From the NCBI GenBank assembly GCA_029210725.1, contig JARGFM010000024.1:1-51296 (forward strand): a stretch of DNA of 51,296 nt, in the 5' to 3' direction. The notes under the pieces were generated by a model that saw only the letters and a list, made by a program, of their open reading frames with translations, did no database searches and was not told the origin of the DNA. The stretch comes from Bacteroidales bacterium (GTDB lineage Bacteria; Bacteroidota; Bacteroidia; Bacteroidales; GCA-2748055). Shown here piece by piece: positions 44,349 through 51,296 of the stretch (positions within the stretch are counted from its first letter, which is position 1; every line of letters begins with the position of its first letter). The position numbers and the translations under genes were made by a program.

Positions 44349-44987
44349 ATGGAACAAATCAATAACGGCCTGGGTGAAAGCCAAACAGGCGGATACAACC
44401 GCATCGAAAGATGGGATGAGGAGACCACCTCCAGGATCACAGACTATTACGCAGAGATCCTGAACCTGCTGGGTGAGGATGCCCAGCGGGAAGGACTTAA
44501 AGAAACCCCGAAGAGGGTGGCAAAGTCCTTACAGTTCCTTACCCAGGGTTACGGGACAGATCCTTCCGATATTCTCAAGTCTGCCATGTTTCACGAAGAG
44601 TATTCCGAAATGGTCATCGTGAAGGATATCGAGCTCTTCTCTTTGTGCGAACATCATATGCTTCCCTTTATCGGGAAGGCACACGTGGCCTACATTCCCA
44701 ACGGACGAATCACCGGCCTTAGTAAAATTGCCAGGGTCGTGGATGGCTATGCCCGAAGGCTGCAGGTGCAGGAAAGGCTAACGGTACAGATCAGGGACTG
44801 TATACAGGATACCTTAAAACCACTGGGTGTGGCGGTGGTCATCGAAGCCCTGCACCTTTGTATGGTCATGCGCGGTGTTCAGAAGCAGCATTCGGTTACC
44901 ACCACCTCTGCTTTTACAGGCGCTTTCATGAATTCAGACAAAACAAGGGAAGAATTCATTCACCTGATTGGGAACAAGCTACATTGA
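44349..44987 (+). CDS. folE: GTP cyclohydrolase I
   Basis: The 212-residue enzyme makes 7,8-dihydroneopterin triphosphate from GTP. The zinc ligands are at Cys100 (LCEHHMLPF, with the neighbouring His) and Cys171 ([10 protein letters not shown]). [33 protein letters not shown] and [12 protein letters not shown] are the other signature segments. The N-terminal 40 residues ([20 protein letters not shown]) are a short extension as often seen. It is 14 bases upstream of fabD and divergent from hldD. Confidence 0.96.
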   Translation: MEQINNGLGESQTGGYNRIERWDEETTSRITDYYAEILNLLGEDAQREGLKETPKRVAKSLQFLTQGYGTDPSDILKSAMFHEEYSEMVIVKDIELFSLCEHHMLPFIGKAHVAYIPNGRITGLSKIARVVDGYARRLQVQERLTVQIRDCIQDTLKPLGVAVVIEALHLCMVMRGVQKQHSVTTTSAFTGAFMNSDKTREEFIHLIGNKLH

Positions 44988-45001
44988 TATTTAATTAGAC
45001 T

Positions 45002-45874
45002 ATGAAAGCATACGTATTCCCCGGACAGGGGGCACAATTTGTGGGAATGGGCAAGAAATTGTATGAACAAAGTGCCCGGGCCAGGGAGATGTTCGAAGAG
45101 GCCAATGAGATACTGGGTTTCAGGATCACCGACCTGATGTTCGACGGAGAGGAGGAGGATCTGAAACAGACCCGCGTCACCCAGCCGGCCATATTTCTGC
45201 ACTCCGTGATCCTGGCTTCCACCCTGGATGACTTTCATCCGGATATGGTGGCCGGCCATTCCCTGGGCGAGTTCTCCGCGCTGGTTGCCAACCGGGCTCT
45301 CTCTTTTGAAAACGGGCTGAACCTGGTATTTAAAAGGGCCATGGCCATGCAGAAGGCCTGCGAGCTGCAATCGTCCACCATGGCAGCCATTATCGGCCTG
45401 GAGGACGAACAGGTGGAAGAGGTGTGCCGGGAGATCGATGAGATCGTCGTGGCCGCCAACTACAACAGCCCGGGACAGATCGTCATTTCCGGATCGCTTC
45501 CGGGCATTGATGCGGCCGTGGAGAAGCTTTCTGCCCTGGGAGCCAAACGCGCCCTGAAACTGGCTGTGGGGGGTGCCTTCCACTCGCCCCTGATGGAGCC
45601 TGCCCGCTTGGAGCTGGAAGAGGCCATTCAGGCCGCTCCCTTTGCAACTCCCCTTTGTCCGGTCTATCAAAACGTGAACGCCCTTCCCTCCGTAGACCCC
45701 GGAAGCATTAAAGCAAATCTGGTTTCACAGCTGACTTCCCCGGTCCGGTGGACCCAGACTGTCAGGCAGATGATTGCCGACGGGGCCGGCTCCTTTACCG
45801 AAGTAGGACCGGGCAAGGTCCTGCAGGGCCTGATTAAGAAAGTCGACCGGGGCATGGAGACCCGCAGTGCCTAG
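45002..45874 (+). CDS. fabD: Malonyl-CoA:ACP transacylase
   Basis: The 290-residue protein transfers malonyl from CoA to ACP in fatty acid synthesis. YVFPGQGAQFVGMGK opens it, GHSLGEFSALVA holds the active-site Ser87, and AAIIGLEDEQVEEV, NYNSPGQIVISG and GGAFHSPLMEPA (His of the catalytic dyad) follow. The end, FTEVGPGKVLQGLIKK, is also typical. It lies downstream of folE (14-base gap) and upstream of thrA (25-base gap), probably sharing a transcript. Confidence 0.96.
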   Translation: MKAYVFPGQGAQFVGMGKKLYEQSARAREMFEEANEILGFRITDLMFDGEEEDLKQTRVTQPAIFLHSVILASTLDDFHPDMVAGHSLGEFSALVANRALSFENGLNLVFKRAMAMQKACELQSSTMAAIIGLEDEQVEEVCREIDEIVVAANYNSPGQIVISGSLPGIDAAVEKLSALGAKRALKLAVGGAFHSPLMEPARLELEEAIQAAPFATPLCPVYQNVNALPSVDPGSIKANLVSQLTSPVRWTQTVRQMIADGAGSFTEVGPGKVLQGLIKKVDRGMETRSA

Positions 45875-45899
45875 TCCAATCCCCTGAATTCACCGGCAC

Positions 45900-48326
45900 A
45901 TGAAGATTAAAAAAATTGGAGGTACCTCTTTAGGCAGTGCTCAGAACATCCGGATGGTCAAACAGATTCTGGATGGCCACAAGGAGCACTGCGTGGTGGT
46001 GATCAGCGCCTCCGACGGGGTCACGGACCGGCTGATTCATGCCGCACAACTGGCACGGGATCAGCAGGTCGCTTACCAGGAGCTGGCCGGAGGACTCCGC
46101 TATACCCATCTGGAACTTGTTAATGACCTGCTGGAAGGTCCTCTTCGGCAGAAAGCCGTCCGGGAGGTGAACCATCTGCTAGATGAGTTCGAGGAGATTC
46201 TGCGGGGGGTGTTCCGTCTTCGCGACCTGAGTGCCCGGACCCAGGATCTGATCCTCAGTTTCGGGGAGAGGCTCTCGGCCTCTATCGTGGCCTGGTATCT
46301 GGACGACGCGCTCTGCATCGATGCCAGGGAACTGATCCGGACCGACAGCCAGTTTGGAAACACTACGGTGGATTTAGAAGTGAGTTACCGGGCCATTGCC
46401 GAACGCTTCAGGGATATCCGTCAGCTTACCGTGCTTCCCGGATTCATTGCTTCCGACCAGGATGGTGAAACCACCACCCTGGGCAGGGGCGGATCGGATT
46501 ATACGGCAGCCATTGTGGCCGCAGCCCTGGGCGCCGAAGTCCTGGAGATATGGACCGATGTGGATGGCTTTATGACCGCCGATCCGAAGATTGTCCCGAA
46601 GGCATACACCGTTAAATGCATGAGCTATGAAGAGGCCATGGAGCTTTCCCACTTTGGCGCCAGGGTCATCTACACCCCCACCCTGACCCCGGCTTACAAG
46701 TCCGGCATTCCCATACGGGTAAAAAACACCTTCAATCCGGAGCTGCCCGGCACGCTTATCACCACAGGAAGCCTCTGCCGGCAGAACGAACTGATCAAAG
46801 GGATCTCCTCGATCAACTATGTCAGCCTGGTGACCGTCAGGGGAACCGGTATGGTAGGCAAAACCGGCACCTCAGCCCGGGTATTCAGCTCCCTGGCCAG
46901 GGCTCAGGTAAATGTGATCCTGATCACCCAGGCCTCTTCCGAAATGACCATCTCCTTTGCCGTCTCCCCGGCCGACGAAAGTAAGGCTGTGGCAGCCCTG
47001 CAGGAAGAGTTCGAGGTGGAGATACAGCTGCGCAAAGAGATGCAGATCGAGGTAATCAACAGGCTCTCCATCATTGCCATCGTGGGCGAAGGGATGCGCC
47101 ACACACCCGGTATCTCGGCCATCCTGTTTCGTTCCCTGGGCAGAAACGGGATCAGTGTGATCGCCACCGCCCAGGGCTCCAGCGAACTGAATATCTCGGT
47201 GGTGATCGAGGTCAACAGCCTGAAAAAAGCGATGAATGTGATCCACGAAGGCTTTTTCCTCTCGGATTACCGCGAATTGCACCTCTACCTGGCCGGACTG
47301 GGAAACGTGGGGAAGAAATTTTTGCTGCAGCTGCAAACACAGCAGGAAAAACTGATGGAGAACCTGAAACTGAAGATCAACCTGGTGGGGATTATCAACA
47401 GCCGGAAAATGATCATCGATCCGGAAGGGATCGACCCGGCGGCCTACCTGGAGCGGCTGGAATCGGGCGAAAATTCCGACCTGGACCTGATGATAGAAGC
47501 CATCGGCAAAAACAACCTGCGAAATTCGGTCTTTATCGATTGCACGGCCAACGAACAGGTGGGCATGGTCTACGAACGGCTCTTTGAAAAATACGTTTCG
47601 GTGGTCACTGCCAATAAGATCGCTGCCAGTTCTTCCTACGGGTATTACCAAAAGCTTAAAAGCACAGCCATCCGGAACGGGGTCAAATTCAGCTTTGAGA
47701 CCAATGTGGCGGCAGGACTGCCCGTGATAAGCACCATCAACGACCTGATTAAAAGCGGGGACCGGATCCTGAAGCTGGAAGCGGTTGTTTCAGGGACCCT
47801 CAATTACATCTTCAATACCATGAGCAGCAAGATTCCCTTCAGCAAAGCCATCCGGATGGCCAAGGAGGAGGGCTACTCGGAACCCGATCCCCGGCTCGAT
47901 CTGAGCGGTACCGATGTAAAACGAAAGCTGCTGATCCTGGCAAGAGAATCGGGTTACCCCCTGGAAGAAAAAGATATAGAGGTGCAGCCCTTCCTGCCGG
48001 AGGCTCTTTTTGAAGGGAGCCAGGAGGCCTTCTGGGAGGGGGTCAGGGAGCTGGATAAGGAGTTTGAGGAGAAGCGTATCGGGATGGAAGAGAGGGGCCT
48101 GAAGTGGCGCTACCTGGCCAGGCTGGAGAATGGCAAAGGGGCCATGGGACTCGAGGAGGTGAATCCCACGCACCCGGCCCACGCCCTGGAGGCCAGCAAC
48201 AATATCATCCTGATTACCAGCGACCGCTACCATGAACTCCCGCTGATTGTAAAAGGCTATGGCGCAGGGGCGGAGGTTACTGCCGCCGGGGTTTTTGCGG
48301 ACGTTATCCGGGTGGCAAACGTATAA
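45900..48326 (+). CDS. thrA: Bifunctional aspartokinase / homoserine dehydrogenase
   Basis: The 808-residue fusion catalyses the first and third steps of threonine biosynthesis. The aspartokinase begins [17 protein letters not shown], has [16 protein letters not shown] and [31 protein letters not shown], and covers about residues 1-290. Two ACT regulatory units ([19 protein letters not shown] and [18 protein letters not shown]) follow to about 455. The dehydrogenase starts at [17 protein letters not shown] (about residue 463) and includes [30 protein letters not shown] and the end motif [18 protein letters not shown]. Feedback control by threonine is the known rule. The usual F in K-F-G-G-T is Ile here. 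Confidence 0.96.
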   Translation: MKIKKIGGTSLGSAQNIRMVKQILDGHKEHCVVVISASDGVTDRLIHAAQLARDQQVAYQELAGGLRYTHLELVNDLLEGPLRQKAVREVNHLLDEFEEILRGVFRLRDLSARTQDLILSFGERLSASIVAWYLDDALCIDARELIRTDSQFGNTTVDLEVSYRAIAERFRDIRQLTVLPGFIASDQDGETTTLGRGGSDYTAAIVAAALGAEVLEIWTDVDGFMTADPKIVPKAYTVKCMSYEEAMELSHFGARVIYTPTLTPAYKSGIPIRVKNTFNPELPGTLITTGSLCRQNELIKGISSINYVSLVTVRGTGMVGKTGTSARVFSSLARAQVNVILITQASSEMTISFAVSPADESKAVAALQEEFEVEIQLRKEMQIEVINRLSIIAIVGEGMRHTPGISAILFRSLGRNGISVIATAQGSSELNISVVIEVNSLKKAMNVIHEGFFLSDYRELHLYLAGLGNVGKKFLLQLQTQQEKLMENLKLKINLVGIINSRKMIIDPEGIDPAAYLERLESGENSDLDLMIEAIGKNNLRNSVFIDCTANEQVGMVYERLFEKYVSVVTANKIAASSSYGYYQKLKSTAIRNGVKFSFETNVAAGLPVISTINDLIKSGDRILKLEAVVSGTLNYIFNTMSSKIPFSKAIRMAKEEGYSEPDPRLDLSGTDVKRKLLILARESGYPLEEKDIEVQPFLPEALFEGSQEAFWEGVRELDKEFEEKRIGMEERGLKWRYLARLENGKGAMGLEEVNPTHPAHALEASNNIILITSDRYHELPLIVKGYGAGAEVTAAGVFADVIRVANV

Positions 48327-48346
48327 AAACAGCCAGCAGAGAAGCA

Positions 48347-48373
48347 GGCCTGCATCGCAGGCCGCAGCGACAG
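48347..48373. repeat. Hairpin with CAGCGACAG tail between thrA and the HAD gene
   Basis: A perfect seven-base stem with three-base loop, GGCCTGC-ATC-GCAGGCC (48347-48363), is followed at once by G and CAGCGACAG (48365-48373). The hairpin lies 20 bases after the thrA stop. The same tail follows the inner hairpin in the spacer near nqrF (32459-32485), while the stem sequence differs. There is no T-run, so it is not an intrinsic terminator. Confidence 0.5.
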
Positions 48374-48384
48374 AGCAGTTTGAA

Positions 48385-49065
48385 ATGACAGAAAGAAAAA
48401 ATATAGAGGCTGTCATCCTGGATATGGACGGGATCCTGATCGATTCGGAGCGTCACTGGCAGCTCACCGAGCGCGCCATTTTTGCCGAACTGGGGATCGA
48501 TCTGAGCGAAAAGCTGCTGGTCGAGACCAGGGGACTGAACACCGGGGAGATGATGGCCCACTGGTCGGCCCGTTTCCCTCTGGATGGACGTGATACGGCA
48601 GCCCTGATGAAGGAGTACGACCGGCGCATGGTGGAGACCATGAAAAAAGAGGTCCCGCTGATGGAGGGCGCCCGCGAGCTGATCGGGATGTTCCGGGGGC
48701 AGGGACTGCCTCTGGCGCTGGCCACCTGCTCCACCCCGGAGCATATCGATGCCGTGATGGAGAAGCACGGATTGCGCGATTCCTTTGACCACCTGGTTTC
48801 CGCCGCTGTGGATATGCCGGGGAAGCCCCACCCGGAGGTCTTCCTTCGCACGGCCCGGCTTCTGAAGGCCGATCCCACGCGCTGCCTGGTATTCGAGGAC
48901 TCCTTCAACGGCCTGGTGGCTGCCAAGGCAGCCAGGATGATCGTGGTGGTCATGCCCGATCCCCTGGAATTTAAGCAGGAACGCTTTGGTGCAGCGGATC
49001 TGAAGATTGGCTCTCTGACCGAATTTACACTGGATACACTAAACAAGCTGCAGAAGAAACCATGA
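48385..49065 (+). CDS. HAD-family sugar-phosphatase (HxpB-like)
   Basis: The 226-residue product starts at MTERKNIEAVILDMDGILIDSE (48385); the longer frame back to 48259 overlaps the thrA gene in another frame and adds no domain sense. The HAD motifs are DMDGI (Asp13 and Asp15), LALATCSTPEHIDAV (Thr/Ser), GKPHPEVFLRTARLL (Lys) and VFEDSFNGLVAAKAARM (acidic pair). The cap-domain start GLNTGEMMAHW is reminiscent of hexitol-phosphatase or 2-deoxyglucose-6-phosphatase (HxpB/YniC). It sits inside the threonine operon, sharing four bases with thrB (ATGA). The physiological substrate is uncertain. Confidence 0.85.
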   Translation: MTERKNIEAVILDMDGILIDSERHWQLTERAIFAELGIDLSEKLLVETRGLNTGEMMAHWSARFPLDGRDTAALMKEYDRRMVETMKKEVPLMEGARELIGMFRGQGLPLALATCSTPEHIDAVMEKHGLRDSFDHLVSAAVDMPGKPHPEVFLRTARLLKADPTRCLVFEDSFNGLVAAKAARMIVVVMPDPLEFKQERFGAADLKIGSLTEFTLDTLNKLQKKP

Positions 49066-49988
49066 GTAGCAAGGAGATAAAAGTATTCGGACCGGCAAGC
49101 GTCTCCAATGTGGGACCCGGGTTTGACCTGCTGGGATTTGCCCTGGAAGCGCCCGGCGATGAATTGATCGTCCGGAGAAACGGCACCTCCGGACTGGTGC
49201 TCTATAATCAGACCGAGTACAGGCTTCCCGCCGATCCGGAACTGAATGTGGCTGCGGTGGCTGCAGCCTCCCTGCTCAGGGAGCTGCACAGCTATGAAGG
49301 TTTCGACCTGGTCTTTACCCGGAAGATAGCTCCGGGAAGCGGTGTGGGATCCAGTGCGGCCAGCTGTGTGGCAGCCGTGATGGGAATTAACGAACTGCTG
49401 GGCTCACCCTTTGAAACAGCCGAACTGATCCCCTTTGCCCTGGAAGGGGAAAAGGTGGCCAGCGGATCCACCCATGCCGATAACATTGCTCCGGCCCTGC
49501 TGGGTGGCATCACCCTGATCCGGGGTTACGATCCTCTGGATATCAAACACATCCCCTACCCCGACGATCTGTGGTGCTCGGTTTTACATCCCCATCTGGA
49601 AATTAAGACCGCCGAAAGCCGGAAACAGATCCCGCAAACGGTTCCCCTGGAGATTGCCCTGAAACAGTGCGGGAACCTGGCCGGACTGGTAGCCGGACTC
49701 GCCACGGGCGACTACCCCCTGATCAGCCGGTCGGTAAACGATCACCTGGCCGAACCCTATCGCATCCACCAGCTGCCCGATTTTGCGGAACTGAAAAAAT
49801 CGGCCCTGGATGCCGGTTCAGTAGGAACCGGACTCTCCGGGTCGGGCCCCTCCGTATTCAGCCTTTGCCGGGGAGAGGAGATGGCCGCCAGCGTGGGCAA
49901 GGTTATGCTTTCTCATTTTAAGTCCCGGGGAATCGATTCGAGGCTTTACATCTCCCGGATCAGCCAGGCAGGATGCAAAATTATCTGA
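49062..49988 (+). CDS. thrB: Homoserine kinase
   Basis: The 308-residue GHMP kinase phosphorylates homoserine. VFGPASVSNVGPGFDLLGFAL is the N-terminal substrate region, IAPGSGVGSSAASCVAAVMG the ATP-binding GHMP motif, and VGTGLSGSGPSVFSLC the third motif. It overlaps the HAD gene by 4 bases and lies 1 base before thrC, with the operon order thrA-HAD-thrB-thrC. The end ISRISQAGCKII is normal for the family. Confidence 0.96.
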   Translation: MSSKEIKVFGPASVSNVGPGFDLLGFALEAPGDELIVRRNGTSGLVLYNQTEYRLPADPELNVAAVAAASLLRELHSYEGFDLVFTRKIAPGSGVGSSAASCVAAVMGINELLGSPFETAELIPFALEGEKVASGSTHADNIAPALLGGITLIRGYDPLDIKHIPYPDDLWCSVLHPHLEIKTAESRKQIPQTVPLEIALKQCGNLAGLVAGLATGDYPLISRSVNDHLAEPYRIHQLPDFAELKKSALDAGSVGTGLSGSGPSVFSLCRGEEMAASVGKVMLSHFKSRGIDSRLYISRISQAGCKII

Positions 49989-49989
49989 C

Positions 49990-51288
49990 ATGCACTACTA
50001 CAGCACCAGCAACCGGGAGTTAAGGATCCCTCTGAAAGAAGCGGTTATCAAAGGGCTGGCGGCCGATCGCGGGCTCTTTATGCCGGCCTCGATCCCCGTC
50101 CTTAACAGGCGGACCCTGGAAGGATTCAGGGGGATGGAACTTCCCATGATCGCCCGGACACTCTCCGCTGCTCTCTTTGGATCGGATATCCCTGCTGCGG
50201 AACTGAAAAAAATCACCGAAGAGGCCATCAACTTCGATACCCCGCTGGTGCAGGTGGAAGAGAAACTCTATGCCCTGGAACTGTTCCACGGTCCCACCCT
50301 GGCATTCAAGGATGTGGGTGCACGCTTCCTGGCCAGGCTCCTGGGCTATTATACCAGGAAAATGGAGGAGGATATCCATGTGCTGGTGGCCACCTCGGGC
50401 GATACCGGAAGCGCGGTGGCCAACGGTTTCCTGGGTGTAGAGGGGGTCCGGGTTCATGTGCTCTACCCCTCCGGCGGAGTCACCCCGCTCCAGGAGAAAC
50501 AGTTCACCACCCTGGGCAAGAACATCACCGCCCTGGAAGTGGCCGGAAATTTTGACGACTGTCAGCTCCTGGTCAAAGAGGCTTTTATGGATGAAGAGCT
50601 GTGCGGAGGGATGAAACTGACCTCGGCCAACTCCATCAACCTGGCCAGGTTCCTGCCCCAGGCCTTCTATTATTTCAGGGGGTGGGCCCAGCTGGAACCG
50701 GGAACCCGGGTTTTCTTCTCGGTTCCGAGCGGGAATTACGGCAATATGACAGCCGGACTGGTGGCCAGGGAAATGGGACTGCCGGTGCATACCTTCCTGT
50801 CGGTAAATAACCTCAACGATGTAGTCGCCTCCTACCTGCTCACCGGGAGCTTCAAGCCCAGGCCCTCCACTTCGACCATTGCCAACGCCATGGATGTGGG
50901 CAATCCCAGTAATTTCGACCGGATTCTGGATCTCTTTCAGCGGAAACACGAGTGGATCACCCGGCATCTGCAGGGATACAGCTATTCCGATAAAGAGATC
51001 CGGGAGGTGATCGGCGAAGTATATAAAAGGACGGGCTACCTCTGCGACCCGCATGGTGCCACGGGATACCAGGCGGCTGTTTCCTACCGGAAAGAGCACC
51101 CGGAGCTTACCGGAATCTTCCTGGAAACGGCCCATCCGGCCAAGTTCAGAGAGAGTGTGGAAGAGGTCACCGGCGAAAGGGTGGAACTGCCCGGCAGGCT
51201 GGCCGCCTTCGCCGACAGGGAGAAATTGTCTGTGCCCCTCCCCAACGACTACCTGGAATTCCGGAACTACCTGCTAAGCAGCCGGTGA
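49990..51288 (+). CDS. thrC: Threonine synthase
   Basis: The 432-residue PLP enzyme converts O-phosphohomoserine to threonine. Lys107 in TLAFKDVGARFL is the PLP-binding residue. VATSGDTGSAVANGFLG is the phosphate-cradle motif, and FFSVPSGNYGNMTAGLVA and DPHGATGYQAAVSY follow. It has the N-terminal MHYYSTSNRELRIPLKEAVIKGLAADRGLFMP typical of the longer bacterial form. It ends 8 bases before the window edge, so what lies downstream is unknown. Confidence 0.96.
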   Translation: MHYYSTSNRELRIPLKEAVIKGLAADRGLFMPASIPVLNRRTLEGFRGMELPMIARTLSAALFGSDIPAAELKKITEEAINFDTPLVQVEEKLYALELFHGPTLAFKDVGARFLARLLGYYTRKMEEDIHVLVATSGDTGSAVANGFLGVEGVRVHVLYPSGGVTPLQEKQFTTLGKNITALEVAGNFDDCQLLVKEAFMDEELCGGMKLTSANSINLARFLPQAFYYFRGWAQLEPGTRVFFSVPSGNYGNMTAGLVAREMGLPVHTFLSVNNLNDVVASYLLTGSFKPRPSTSTIANAMDVGNPSNFDRILDLFQRKHEWITRHLQGYSYSDKEIREVIGEVYKRTGYLCDPHGATGYQAAVSYRKEHPELTGIFLETAHPAKFRESVEEVTGERVELPGRLAAFADREKLSVPLPNDYLEFRNYLLSSR

Positions 51289-51296
51289 TCCGTTCA

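Noticed and set aside
48259-48384. Longer N-terminus for the HAD protein
   Set aside because: It would overlap the 3' end of thrA by 68 bases and the extra residues show no HAD-like feature; the internal Met at 48385 is directly before the catalytic motif.
50020-51135. 371-residue minus-strand frame opposite thrC
   Set aside because: Antisense shadow; thrC with its PLP lysine motif is certain.
1-51296. CRISPR arrays, tRNA or rRNA genes
   Set aside because: I saw no regularly spaced direct repeats and no tRNA-like cloverleaf or rRNA stretch while reading; no positive evidence.

Overview
The window looks like chromosomal DNA of a member of the Bacteroidota, probably a Marinilabiliales/Bacteroidales-type organism. 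Three things point there: two secreted proteins end in type IX secretion (T9SS) sorting domains, a T9SS plug-type protein is present, and the six-gene Na+-NQR operon, fused aspartokinase/homoserine dehydrogenase and weak Shine-Dalgarno signals are all usual for the phylum. The exact taxon is an inference; there is no rRNA or tRNA in the window.

Positions 1 to about 29,400 hold one long exopolysaccharide (EPS) cluster, entirely on the minus strand, with overlapping or near-abutting genes. In transcription order (right to left) it encodes Wza export protein, Wzc tyrosine kinase, Wzx flippase, two GT2 and one GT4 glycosyltransferases, an EpsG-like polymerase, a NodB-like deacetylase, a DUF362 protein, a RimK-like ATP-grasp ligase, a GT4, an SDR sugar-nucleotide enzyme plus GDP-mannose 4,6-dehydratase, two more GT4, a GNAT, a CPSase-like ATP-grasp, a NodB deacetylase, three QueC-like PP-loop proteins (the last frameshifted), two sugar-transfer-associated ATP-grasp proteins, a second GNAT, a short phosphoglycosyl transferase, a T9SS beta-helix protein and a truncated deacetylase. 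This is a Wzx/Wzy-type pathway. Its unusual part is the dense set of carboxylate-activating enzymes (four ATP-grasp proteins and three QueC-like proteins), which suggests an amide-, nitrile- or amino-acid-decorated polysaccharide.

Positions 29,400-30,240 are a gene-poor boundary holding a decayed IS982-family transposase. Positions 30,240-38,372 (minus strand) carry nqrABCDEF, then a nested inverted repeat, then apbE, whose product flavinylates NqrB and NqrC, and a small lipoprotein gene. Divergent from nqrA is the T9SS plug-type gene.

Positions 39,837-44,249 (minus strand) hold an HD hydrolase, a large T9SS SGNH-like/Ig-repeat protein and hldD. Positions 44,349-51,288 (plus strand) hold folE, fabD and a threonine operon (thrA, a HAD phosphatase, thrB, thrC). 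The right-hand housekeeping part is visibly more GC-rich than the EPS cluster, in keeping with an accessory origin for the latter.
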